Source of the DNA: Balaenoptera acutorostrata
Taxonomy: Eukaryota > Chordata > Mammalia > Artiodactyla > Balaenopteridae
Assembly: GCF_949987535.1 (NCBI RefSeq)
Contig: NC_080066.1
Span: forward strand, 89,857,600-89,921,599
DNA length: 64,000 nucleotides
Direction of reading: 5' to 3'
The position numbers and the translations under genes are program-made. The notes beneath the pieces are model-generated. The model searched no databases. It worked only from the letters and a program-made list of their open reading frames with translations, and had not been told where the DNA came from. This document shows, in pieces, positions 24,361 through 33,252 of the stretch; the stretch's first letter is position 1; each line of letters begins with the position of its first letter.

Positions 24361-24565
24361 AAAAATGGTACAGATGAGCCAGTTTGCAGGGCAGAAGTTG
24401 AGACACAGATGTAGAGAATGGACATATGGACACCAAGGGGGGAAAACTGCGGTGGGGTGGGGATGGTGGTGTGCTGAATTGGGCGATTGGGATTGACACG
24501 TATACACTGATGTGTATAAAATTGATGCCTAATAAGAACCTGCAGTATAAAAAAACAAACAAACA
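22321..24565 (+). mobile_element. 5'-truncated LINE-1 (ORF2 C-terminal part plus 3' UTR)
   Basis: The element begins inside the reverse-transcriptase region of ORF2, runs to the ORF2 stop at 24360, and continues through an L1 3' UTR (TTGGGATTGACACGTATACA) to an interrupted A-rich tail (AAAAAAACAAACAAACAAAAC). The endonuclease domain, ORF1 and the 5' promoter are missing, so it is a dead copy. At its left edge TTTTGACAAAATTCAA occurs twice, 24 bp apart. I could not identify a convincing target duplication. Confidence 0.93.
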
Positions 24566-25700
24566 AAACAACTAATACTAAACTTTCATTGGGTTATTTG
24601 TATGGAAATATGTTAATATAAATGTTTCAGACATTACATGAAATTTCTAAAAATCTAAAAAAAAATATATATATATATCATGATCTTCAACTTCAATTCA
24701 TTGCAATTTAACAAATGTTGCAGTGCTTACTACATGCAAGGCACTGTGCTAGCTGGTTAACTTCCCTCCTCCCCCACACTCAGTGTTGTCAGACATGTGT
24801 CAGACATGGTCCTTTTAAAAATCCATTGTTGCTTTTCACTTGCCTCTCAGAGAGTATTAAAGATATGAATCGTGAAAAAAAAAAAAAAGGAAGACACTGA
24901 TTTTCTGAGATAAACCTCTTATACAAAATAAATTGAGATAATAAATCTCTATATAAAAATGATTGTACACACACACACTTATATGCCCACAAACACATAT
25001 TTACCTTTCATTTTAAACAAATCACTAGGAAAATAAGGGTTGAAGGAAAAGTTCCTTGCTCCTTTACAAGGTAGGCAAATCAACATAGGGTAAAAATAAT
25101 ACCCCAAGTCACCTAATCTATTTTGGAATAGTAAAACCAAAAGAGATGAAGAATCAGTTTTATCTTGGGGAAGTTGTTTCTGATTTTAAAATGTAAGCAC
25201 AATACACATGATGATAAAATGGACTTCTCAACTCAGAATAAATGAACTTTTATGAGTGTACATAACTCTAAAGTAATGATAATGAAGTAATTCAAATAAA
25301 GGGAAGGTTGGTGTGTGAGATGTCTCCAAAATTTTTCATAATATTTGGTTTTCCCTTTAGTTAGGACTTCTTTTAAACAAGGCGAAAACCTAAGGTTTTC
25401 TGGCCTGTTTTGGACAAGTTGTTATGAATTTTAGCATCTCATCTTTAAATCTCTATTCTTGAACTCCAAATGTTTCCCTCGATTACAGTGTACAGTAATA
25501 AACAACTGCTACTCTCTGCTTGTTCCCACCCACTTGTACAAGTAAGTCTGTAGTATTTCAGGACCTCTGATTTGGTTTTCAAGAGGCTTTTTCTTGTCAC
25601 TGGCTCTCCTCCATTTCTGCTGATCCAGGCTTCCAAGAGTGTGAGGGATAATGGGATACACTCTCCGAAGAGTTTGGTGCCTCTCTTTTTATTTGTTTTG
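24566..25700. other. Intergenic DNA
   Basis: Contains an (AT)n run at 24664-24680, an A14 run near 24875-24888 and a short CA run near 24969-24980. No gene is recognised. Confidence 0.4.
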
Positions 25701-26150
25701 CACATCACTGTATTAAAAACATAAAATTCTAACTGAGTAAATTTGAAGATCGAATTGGCTTTATTCAGTGATTTATGAATCGGGCAGCATCCCATTGAGC
25801 AAGTAGAAAGGAGCTCTGCAGAGCTGTAAAAAATGCAAGAACTTTACAGGCAGGAGGGGGCAGAAAAGGGAAGTTTCTAGCTAAGAGTGGATTGTTTCAG
25901 GCAGGGTCACCTTCCTTTTGGGGGAAGGTGGGGGGTCACCCCTCTAGTGCTGACCAGGTAATTCCAGATCTATTGGTGAAAGGTCCCATTCCTGAGAGAG
26001 GCTGAAACTGCAATTAGGTTAGCTATTAAGTCTTGGTTTGCCGACATGGGACTTAGCACAAGTGACTCCATTTGGGGTTTGTTGTTTCTTTAATAACAAC
26101 TGTATCTCATTCCTAGCTCTTAACCCCAGTACCTAGATACTTGCTGGTGA
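25701..26150 (-). repeat. Probable old LTR-type repeat, family not assigned
   Basis: Phrases such as 'attggctttattcagtgatttatgaatcgggcagcatccc', 'gtagaaaggagctctgcagagctg', 'gtttcaggcagggtcacc' and 'gacttagcacaagtgactcc' recur widely in mammalian genomes as a retrovirus-like LTR. The assignment is from recall; orientation is a guess. Confidence 0.4.
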
Positions 26151-26464
26151 ATGGATGACCAGACCAGTGAATTCAGAATTTCAGAGAAGTTCTTTATAAT
26201 GAGAGACAGGCAGAGAAATGGCAATTCTACCACCCAGTAAGTTTTGAACTCTTGCAGGTCTGATGCCCAAATCAAGCGTGGGAACGTGAACAGTGAGACT
26301 GAGTGAAAACACAGCAGTTCTTTGTGTTTCTGTTAGAGAAACACTGGTGGGAGACAGAGGACAAAGGAAGGAGACACAGGACTGGAGTGACCTCAGCTGG
26401 GGGCGGGGTTTCACAGTGTTGGGTGCTGCAGAGAGGTAGTCAGCAGGAGCAGGGGCTGTGTACA
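26151..26464. other. Unique intergenic DNA
   Basis: Nothing recognised. Confidence 0.35.
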
Positions 26465-26480
26465 TCATCAGAGGCATTTT

Positions 26481-26909
26481 TTATTTTATTTTATTGTTTT
26501 TATTGACGTATAGTTGATTTACAATCTTGTGCCAATCTGCTGTATGGCAAAGTGACTCAGTTATACACATATAGACATTCTTTTTTTATATTCTTTTCCA
26601 TTACAGTTTATCACAGGATATTGACTCTAGTTCCCTGTGCTGTAGAGTAGGACCTTGTTGTTTATCCCTCCTATATATAATAGTTTACATCTGCTAATGC
26701 CACACTCCCAGCCCTTCCCTCTCCCACCCCCCTCCTCCTTGGCAACCACAAGTCTGTTCTCTATGTCTGTGAGTCTGTTGCTGTTTCATAGATAGGTTCA
26801 TTTGTGCCATACTTTAGATTCCACATGTAAGTGGTATCACATGGTATTTGTCTTTCTCTTTCTGACTTACTTCACTTAATAATCTCTAGTTGCATCCATG
26901 TTGCTGCAG
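26481..26909 (-). mobile_element. 5'-truncated LINE-1 3' end, reverse orientation
   Basis: Reads on the plus strand as (TTTTA)n, then 'gacgtatagttgatttacaatcttgtg', 'cccctcctccttggcaaccacaag' and 'ctttctctttctgacttacttcactt', the complement of an L1 3' UTR. It is flanked by a 16-bp target duplication with one mismatch, TCATCAGAGGCATTTT (26465-26480) and TCATCAAAGGCATTTT (26910-26925). Confidence 0.9.
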
Positions 26910-26925
26910 TCATCAAAGGCATTTT

Positions 26926-27048
26926 AGAAGAGGCTCTGCTTGCCATAGCTTCTGGCAGTGTTGCTTCCTACAGTGGAAAGAAGAATGTTGTTGATGGGAA
27001 TTCCCAAAGTTAGGCTAAAGTGGGGGTGAAGTAACTTTTCTAGGTGAA
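26926..27048. other. Unique flank left of the 4.6-kb insertion
   Basis: Continues without an obvious break into the sequence right of 31681 if the insertion is removed. Confidence 0.5.
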
Positions 27049-27061
27049 GAGGTGATCTTTT

Positions 27062-27072
27062 TTTTTTTTTTT
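27062..27072 (-). other. Poly(A) tail of the retro-insertion (poly(T) on plus)
   Basis: The T run follows immediately after the left target duplication, which itself ends in TTTT, so the exact boundary within the T run is arbitrary. Confidence 0.8.
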
Positions 27073-27480
27073 GATTTGTATGTGTGTGTTTTATTATATA
27101 TTAGTCTCTTAAATCAAATAGAAGACAAAAAGTGGAGCTACAAACCAAAGTTACAACAGTACTAGCTTTTCTCGTCACCCGTCTGTCTACTTTTACCAGA
27201 GGTCTTTATTTCTTCATAAGGCTTTGAGCTACTGTCCAGGGTGCTTGACTCCAACCTGAAGAACTCCCTGTGGCAGGCGGGTCTGGTGGTTAAGAACTCT
27301 CTCAACTCTTGATTAACTGGGAATGTCTTGATTTCTCCCTCATTTTCGAAGGAAAGTTTTGCTAGATATAGGATTCTTGGTTGACGGTTTCTTTCCTTCA
27401 ACACTTCAAGTACATTGAGTCATGCCATCTGGCCTCCGAGGCTCCTGATGAGAAATCTGCTCAATGACCTTCCTGGCAAA
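27073..27480 (-). repeat. HAL1/L1-ORF1-derived 3' segment
   Basis: On the minus strand a frame of about 80 codons contains LAKLSFENEGEIKTFP and ELREFLTTRPA, which matches the C-terminal part of L1-type ORF1 proteins. It is followed by non-coding sequence with 'gtaactttggtttgtagctcc', as I recall for the 3' end of HAL1 (half-L1) elements. It is damaged and not a working gene. It supplies the 3' end and poly(A) signal of the composite insertion. Confidence 0.65.
27090..27095 (-). terminator. Polyadenylation signal AATAAA (minus strand)
   Basis: Plus-strand TTTATT, 17 bases from the poly(T) run. This is the usual spacing between an AATAAA hexamer and the cleavage site. Confidence 0.7.
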
Positions 27481-28074
27481 TCTTCTCTCAGCTTCATAGA
27501 CTTTCATAATGTACCGTATCATGTCTTATGCAACAGAACATTTTGTATAGTATCGTGAAGTCAGTTAAGTTGTAACCTTATTTTGAGACCAGAATTTAAG
27601 GAAAAGGAATTGAACATTTCAAGTGTAGACATTATGAGGTCTTTAAAATTATTACACATTTTCAAACTAGAAATAAAAAGGCCACTGAAGTATCCTGCAG
27701 ATTTTTATTTATAACAAAGTGAATACCAATATCTAATAACACATGTAAAGAAAAATTTCTTTGGGATCCTTTTTCCTAAGTGTAAAGGGGCCTTGAACTC
27801 AAAAAGTGAGAAAACCACTGTGGTGTATCCCCAGTGGTGATGGGTCCATTTCTTGCTCTGACCTCAGAGTGCACCATTGTGATGTACTTCACAAAGCCCT
27901 ATGAAAGAGAAAGGTGGGCCCAGGTTTTTGGTCCTTAGAGCCCAGGAAGCTGCTTTTGGTGACCTGACGGCCTTGGACCTACAGTTAGCTTGTGTTTTCC
28001 TTGTTTCTGCCATTTTGTTGATTTTCGTTTCTCCTTTCTCTACTCTTTTTTATTTGTGTCATTGTTCTTTCTAC
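27481..28074. other. Interior of the insertion, unclassified
   Basis: Moderately AT-rich; no gene or repeat recognised. It lies 5' of the kinase copy on the plus strand and could be its old promoter flank. Confidence 0.4.
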
Positions 28075-28280
28075 AGTTAGCATAGTGAGTATTGTTGGTA
28101 TAGTTAATACTTGATTAGCATAGTTAGTGTAGTTAGTACTAGTTAGCACTGTTGGTACAGTTAGCGTAGTTAGCGTTGTTAGTAGAGACAGCATACTTAG
28201 CCCTGTTAGTACAGTTAGCATTGTTAGTTAGCGTAGTTAGCGTTGCTAGGTAGTGCTGTCAGTCAGTGTAGTTAGCAGAT
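28075..28280. repeat. Degenerate 9-bp tandem repeat, unit GTTAGCGTA/GTTAGCRTT
   Basis: Variants such as GTTAGCATA, GTTAGTGTA, GTTAGTACT, GTTAGCACT, GTTAGCGTA and GTTAGCGTT follow one another at roughly 9-bp spacing over 200 bp. The array ends 8 bases before the kinase ATG. Because the period is a multiple of three, the minus strand encodes a monotonous L/T/V-rich frame, which I treat as an artefact of the repeat. Confidence 0.8.
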
Positions 28281-28287
28281 CACCAGG

Positions 28288-29727
28288 ATGCAGGGCCTCA
28301 CAGCCAAATCTGCTGGCAAGAAGGCTCATATTGATGACTTCGAGATCCTCCACACCATTGGTGAAGGCACCTTCGGTAAAGTGAAGTTGGCCCGGCACAT
28401 TCTGACCGGGACACAGGTGGCTGTGAAGGTCATAAAGAAAAGGCGTCAGAGCTTCTCAAGTGTCCAGGCACTTTTCCGGGAAGTGTGCAGTCTGAAGGCT
28501 CTGAATCACCCCAATATTGTAAAACTGCTGGGGGTGATTGACACAGAGGAGACATTTTTCGTGGTGATGGAGTACCTCAGTGGGGGGGACATGTACCGCT
28601 ATTTGAAGATCCATGGCCGTATGACAGAGGCGGAGGCCTGAGGCCCGTTCCAGCAGCTGGTCTCCGCCCTGCAGCACTGCCACCGGAGGGGCATCGTGCA
28701 CCGAGACCTGAAGCCACTGAGCCTCCTCTTTGATTCCAACAGGAATATCAAACTTACAGACTTTGGCCTCAGCAACAAGTGTGATGACATTGTCCAACTG
28801 GACACGATCTGCGGCACACACCCTTATGCTGCCCCGGAACTCTTCCTGGGGCAGAGCTACAGCGGCCCAGCGGTAGACGTGTGGAGCTTGGGAGTAGTGC
28901 TGTACACCATGATAACTGGGTCCCAGCCCTTTGTGGGAAAAGACTTCCAGGAGCTGCGGAAGCAAATCCTACAAGGGCAATACCCCATCCCTCCTTATCT
29001 GTCTGTGAAGATAAGGGATCTGTTACAAAAATTGATTGCCCTCAACCCCAGTGACAGAGGCACCTTACCTGACCTCATGAGGCATCCATGGGTCAACATG
29101 GGCCAGAAGGAGCCACTCCAGCCACCCTGTGAAGAGGACCTGGAGGTGACAATGGTGAGGACTCCGGGCTTGACTTGCGACCAGATCCAGGACACTGGGA
29201 CAGGCAGTGTGAGCTCCAAGAAACCCAAAGTGGAGGTCTCCATCATAACTCTGAAGCCCTTCTCTTGCGGGGACCTCTGTGGCAGTGAACTTGAGCCTTC
29301 TCCAAGCCCTGTGGTGTCCTCCCTGCAAACCAGGTGGCTCTACCACAGAAAAAATGTGCAGCTGCAGGAAGACCAGCAGGCAGGGCAGAAGACCGGTGAG
29401 TCTGCCTGTCCCCCACCCAGCCTGGAGGCGAGGACTGCCACCCCCAGCCCAGCCCCCCAGTGTGGCACTGGGACATCCACCTCCAGCAGCAGCAGCAGGA
29501 TTGGAGCCCCAGAGGGAAGCAGCTGCCCCCTGGGTGTGTCCAACACTGGAAGGTCCTCCCACGCTGGGCAGCCTGAGAGTGTGTCCTCATCCACTCCCTC
29601 TGGCCAGAGCCAGAAAAAGCAAGGGGTGGCTGGGAGAATCTGGAACTTTATTTTGAAACATCTTTGTTGCAAGCTGCCCAGCATGAGGCGTCATAATAAA
29701 GTGAGCCCATGTGAACCCCATGGATGA
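28288..29727 (+). pseudogene. Sperm motility kinase (Smok)/MARK-like Ser/Thr kinase pseudogene, intronless
   Basis: The reading frame runs 480 codons from ATG 28288 (A at -3) to TGA 29725-29727. It is interrupted only by TGA at codon 118 (28639-28641), where related kinases have an arginine, consistent with a CGA-to-TGA change. Visible motifs: glycine loop GEGTFG (25-30), VAVK lysine 47, catalytic HRDLKP (138-143), DFG (158-160), activation segment LDTICG with the MARK-type threonine 173, and APE (182-184). The metal-binding asparagine of HRDxxxxN is serine 145 (HRDLKPLS), which should weaken or abolish catalysis even without the stop. The kinase domain ends near HPWV; the C-terminus is S/P-rich and closes with a basic-hydrophobic segment (RIWNFILKHLCCK). 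Family members are AMPK/MARK-related kinases, many testis-expressed and intronless. Nothing in the fragment after the stop starts upstream of the catalytic loop with an ATG. Smok versus another MARK-like retrogene is not settled. Confidence 0.85.
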
Positions 29728-30458
29728 CCAAGGCAGGAAGGTCAGGCCGCCGCGCTCCCTGGGGCCCGGTGCAGGGGAAGAGGAGTGTGTTCTCTGCACG
29801 GCCTTCAGAAGCATCATATCCAAGACCCTGGCCAGCTCAGAGGATGGTCCGGAGCAGCCTGGGCGACCGAAAGCGAGGCCACCGTGGCTGCAGGTCTGCC
29901 CCTCAACCCCCACCTGGGTGAAACTTGAGAGACTGGACTGTCATTCCTGGGGCACGTCTCCCCTCCCCTACTCTTCTGTCTTCCGTGTTGGTGGGGGAGG
30001 GGGATAGTTCTTGTTCCAAGAACTCCTTGGTTCTTCCAATTCTAGTTAATAAACTTGATGCTCCAGAGAGATGCATCACACTCTGCTTTGCGTCGTCCCT
30101 GCACAGAATTGGGGCTGTGCATTTTCCAGTGAGACAAGCGTGCAGCCATGGAGCGCTTGGAGGTAGTCAGAATAACTAAAGGGAAAAATGACCTAAGAGA
30201 ATTAGCACAGTGACTCCCAACAGCAACAACTGCTGCACTGCAGGGCAGAAATGCAGAAAGTGTGTATTACCTTCCTGCACTACCATTCCCAAACATTTTC
30301 AGAAGGGCCGAGGGGAACTTTTGGTCCCTGCGGCCTGTGTTAATTACAACAGAGAGGCCCATTAATAGGATCACAAGGTCCCGTGAACCAGCCTCTGCGC
30401 GGTGTGGTAAGGTCCCTGGTGCAGCTGAGTTTCACGACTGTCGTGCAGCAATAAAGCA
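29728..30458 (+). other. 3' flank of the kinase copy with its own AATAAA
   Basis: AATAAA at 30048-30053 probably represents the kinase polyadenylation signal. No A-tract follows it and no target duplication encloses the kinase alone, so this looks like genomic flank copied along with the gene, unlike a normal processed-mRNA end. Confidence 0.5.
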
Positions 30459-30611
30459 GTCTTTATTGAATTTGTTACAATATTGCTTCGGTATTATGTT
30501 TTGGTTTTTTGGCCGCGAGGCATGTGGGATCTTGGTCCCCGACTAGGGATCAAACCTGCGCCCCCTGCATTGGAAGGCGAAGTCTTGACCACTGGACCAC
30601 CAGGGAAGTCT
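30459..30611 (-). mobile_element. CHR-type SINE with the long 3' tail form, reverse orientation
   Basis: Minus-strand reading: AGACTTCCCTGGTGGTCCAG, a tRNA-like head, GATCCCACATGCCTCGCGGC, then AACATAATACCGAAGCAATA and a CAATATTGTAACAAATTCAA tail. This is a different CHR subfamily from the (AAAT)n-tailed copies. It lies in sense with the ADAMTSL-like pseudogene. No clear target duplication. Confidence 0.85.
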
Positions 30612-30699
30612 CTTTGTTAATTTTAGATTTTGATGCATGGGTTTCACCACAGGGAGTGGATGATTATACTAGATGATCATTCTATCAAAGCACTAGATT

Positions 30700-31573
30700 T
30701 GTCAGCGTTCCCTGGTTCCCTAGTTCAATAAGCCCTTGAACACACGGGTGACTGGAGCAGGTACTTCCCAGAGGCCTCTCTCGGGGCACATGCTCTCGGA
30801 CGCATCACCTGCACAGTTCCATTGGCTCTCGTGCGCTTACAGGTCACTTGCCGACTGCGGAATCCTTCACCGCAAGAGACAGAGCACTCTGACCACATGC
30901 CCGTGAACCACCTGGAGGGGCAGTCCCAGATGTGACAGGGCTGGAACCCAGCCAGCGGCTTCTGGAGGTGCTCACAGAAGGCCTCACTCACTTCCTGCCC
31001 ATTGGCCATTCCACACTGGGGCCTCTGAACTCGGGCTCCCAAGTGGCCACAAGTGGCAGAACAATGTGTCCAGCTACCAAGCTCCCAGAAAGTCTCCAGC
31101 AAGTGAAGGATGGATGTTGCCATCGCCTTTCCAAGAGCATTGGTGGCTGTACAGGCCTAGGTTCCTTCACTTTCAAGGGAAACATTCTGCAACAACAGGG
31201 ATCCATTGAAAAGCAAGGAAATATTGTCACTCAGAGATCCTCCTTTCTTCAACCAAGTTACATTAGGTTGAGGGACACCTTTTACAGGACATTGCATGGT
31301 CACGTTTGCTCTCTGGGATGCTTCCACGATGCCTCCAATCACGATGGAGAGATGGCTGTGCTCCGGTCTGGTGCTATTCCTTCCAATAGGCAAGATAACA
31401 GGTGCCTCTGTATACAGCACAGAAGAACTTTCCACATCCGAACCGAGATGATTAGCGACAGAACATCCGTATATTCCTTGTTGTTTCTTTGTAGGTTTCT
31501 GTATCTGTATTTCCCCCATTCCATCCACAATGACTCCGCAGGTACAAATGTGACACAGACACCAGGCCCTCAT
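30700..31573 (-). pseudogene. ADAMTSL-like (ADAMTSL3/ADAMTSL1 type) partial pseudogene: Ig domains and TSP1 repeats
   Basis: On the minus strand an ATG at 31573 opens a frame of 283 codons to a stop at 30725, broken only by TAG at 31157-31159. It begins with the end of one Ig domain (GIYGCSVANHLGSD), then a second Ig domain (ANVTMQCPVKGVPQPNVTWL to LLLQNVSLESEGT). There the stop replaces the F-strand tyrosine before the conserved cysteine. Two thrombospondin type-1 repeats follow (GSWTHCSATCGHLG and GMWSECSVSCGEGF). Resemblance fades after about 30700. ADAMTSL proteins are secreted matrix glycoproteins without protease activity. Ig and TSP1 modules, encoded by separate exons in the parent family, are joined without introns, so this is a spliced copy. 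Only a small interior part of the parent (over 1,600 residues) is present. Assignment to ADAMTSL3 is from recall. Confidence 0.82.
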
Positions 31574-31668
31574 GCTCCCGGCTCACGGGGTCGGCTCCAC
31601 AGCTCCTCCGCACCCACAGCTTTTGCAACTCCACCGCGCCGGCCTCAGCGACCTCCGGGGAGCGGCTT
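31545..31668 (-). other. CpG-rich leader (apparent first exon) of the retrocopied transcript
   Basis: Read on the minus strand, the first ~120 bases after the right target duplication are GC-rich with many CpGs (CCGGAGGTCGCTGAGGCCGG). They contain the ATG at 31573 and run straight into the ADAMTSL-like coding text. It does not look like part of the Ig domain. I infer an alternative first exon at the 5' end of the source transcript. Confidence 0.55.
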
Positions 31669-31681
31669 GAGGTGATCTTTT

Positions 31682-31839
31682 AAAGTAGAACTGGTGGACC
31701 AATACCTAAATGGCATATCCAGTTTGCTAAATATATCCTGATGTATTCAAGTGTATTTCTAACCAAGGAAAACTCATGAAGAAAGCTGTAGCATGAAGGA
31801 CAGAAAGAATGGCTTTAAAAAGTCCAGTTTATTTGGTTA
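31682..31839. other. Unique flank right of the insertion
   Basis: Joins 27048 across a single 13-mer if the insertion is removed. Confidence 0.5.
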
Positions 31840-32770
31840 TATTTTTAACTTATGATTTTGAAGTTGTTCTTGACGTAGAGATGCATTGTAAAGACAGTAC
31901 AGAGAATTCCCATTTACCCTTCTCCCAGCTTCCGCATATGCTCACATCTTAACATAAATAACCATGGTACAATGATGAAAGCTAAGAAATTAGCCTAGTT
32001 ACAATACTATTAGCTAAATTGTAGGCTTGATTTGGATTTTCCAGTTTTCAACTACTGTCCTGTTCCAAGATCTAATTTAAATTGTCAGTGTTTTGTTTGG
32101 TTGTTTTTAAGTCATTTAAAAAAATGTATAGTGGTATTTCATTGTGATTTTAAGTGGCATTTCCCTAATGACTGGTGATGTTGAACATCTGCTCATATGC
32201 CAGTTGGACATAAGTATATCTTCTTCGGTCAAGTGTTTACAGATTTTTGCCTGTTTTTTAAAAATTGAGTTGCTTGCTTATTGTTGAATTTTAAAAATTC
32301 TTTATATATTCTGGTTACGAGATCTTTAACACTTTGTGCTTTGCAAATGTTCAAACCTCAGTCCATGGTTTAGCTTTTCATTCTGTTAATAATGTCTTCC
32401 ACAGAATGAAAGTTTTAAATTTTGATAAGTTTCAATTTACTAATTTTTATACTATGAATTATGCTTTTGGTGTTATATTGAAAAACTCTTTGCCAGTCCC
32501 AAGGCAACAAAAAGTTTTCTCCTTGGTTTTCTTTGAGAAGGTTGATAATCTACCTTTTATATTTAGGTTGATGATCCATTTTGATTTAACTTTTGTATAG
32601 AGTGTGAGGAATGTGTGGAGGGTTTTATTCTGTCTTGTTTTTGTTTTGCTTTTTGCACACGGATAGCCAACTGTTCCAGAAGCATTTGCTGACAAAAGTA
32701 TTCGTTTTTCATTGAGTTGCCTTGGCACCCTTGTCAAAAATCAGTTGTCTACTGAGATTTTAGAGTTAAT
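31840..32770 (-). mobile_element. Ancient LINE-1 3' region, reverse orientation
   Basis: Plus-strand phrases 'gaattcccatttacccttctcccagcttcc', 'aattgagttgcttgcttattgttga', 'tctggttacgagatctttaac', 'gaaaaactctttgccagtcccaagg' and 'cagttgtctactgagatt' are typical of antisense L1M sequence. No frame is preserved. Confidence 0.65.
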
Positions 32771-33116
32771 GTATTGCCATAGTGTGACCAAAGCTATATT
32801 GACTAATATAATGATTATTAAATCTCACATCAGTGAGAAAGAAGAAACTAGGTAAGGAAAAGAAAGTGTTGCAAAATTTAGAGTAAAATGGAGTTAGCCT
32901 TCCTTCATATAATACAAAAATAAATTCCTGATGAAATTGTTAAAAAAAAAAAAAAGCATCAAGTGCTTAAAATATGCCATGCACTGCAGTATATTATTTT
33001 TTGTAATTCTTACGAAATATGCTTTATACACTATTTGAGAAATTATATAATTGACCAAGGTCACAGAGCTGATAGGTGAGAGAGTTGGGATTTCCATTAA
33101 GATTATCTCTAAATTC

Positions 33117-33241
33117 CTTTTTTTTTTTTCTTTTGGCCATGCCAAGCAGCTTGCGGGATCCCAGTTCCCCGACCAGGGATTGAACCCGTGCCCTTAGCAG
33201 TGAAAGCACGGAACCCTAATCACTAGACCGTCAGGAAATAC
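33117..33241 (-). mobile_element. Short tRNA-derived CHR-type SINE, reverse orientation
   Basis: Plus strand shows a T run, TTTTGGCCATGCCAAGCAGC, GTTCCCCGACCAGGGATTGA and the complement of a GTGGTCCAGTGGTTAGG-type head (degenerate here). Target duplication TCTCTAAATTC (33106-33116) / TCTCTAAACTC (33242-33252), one mismatch. Confidence 0.8.
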
Positions 33242-33252
33242 TCTCTAAACTC

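Larger units (their letters stand above)
27049..31681 (-). mobile_element. 4.6-kb composite retro-insertion with 13-bp target duplication
   Basis: The perfect direct repeat GAGGTGATCTTTT stands at 27049-27061 and 31669-31681. Directly inside the left copy is a T run (27062-27072). On the minus strand this is a poly(A) tail, with AATAAA 17 bases before it (complement of 27090-27095). The right copy reads CTTTT|AAAG, which fits the L1 endonuclease target TTTT/AA for a minus-strand insertion. Everything between thus looks like one L1-mobilised, polyadenylated minus-strand transcript of about 4.6 kb. Order along that transcript: CpG-rich leader, ADAMTSL-like Ig and TSP1 segments, a CHR-type SINE, an antisense kinase pseudogene, a 9-bp repeat array, and an HAL1-like 3' end. 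The alternative is several independent insertions that happen to fall between matching 13-mers. Confidence 0.75.

Noticed and set aside
27985..28221. L/T/V-rich minus-strand frame in the 9-bp repeat
   Set aside because: It follows directly from a repeat period divisible by three; no start context or conservation evidence.
28288..28641. The first 117 codons of the kinase as a stand-alone short protein
   Set aside because: They contain only the N-lobe of a kinase without the catalytic loop; a truncated product of a pseudogene is the simpler reading.
28456..28965. 169-codon minus-strand frame opposite the kinase
   Set aside because: It is the antisense shadow of the kinase coding sequence; no independent domain is visible.
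30932..31675. 247-codon plus-strand frame opposite the ADAMTSL-like copy
   Set aside because: It contains no recognisable domain, while the minus strand has clear Ig and TSP1 motifs.
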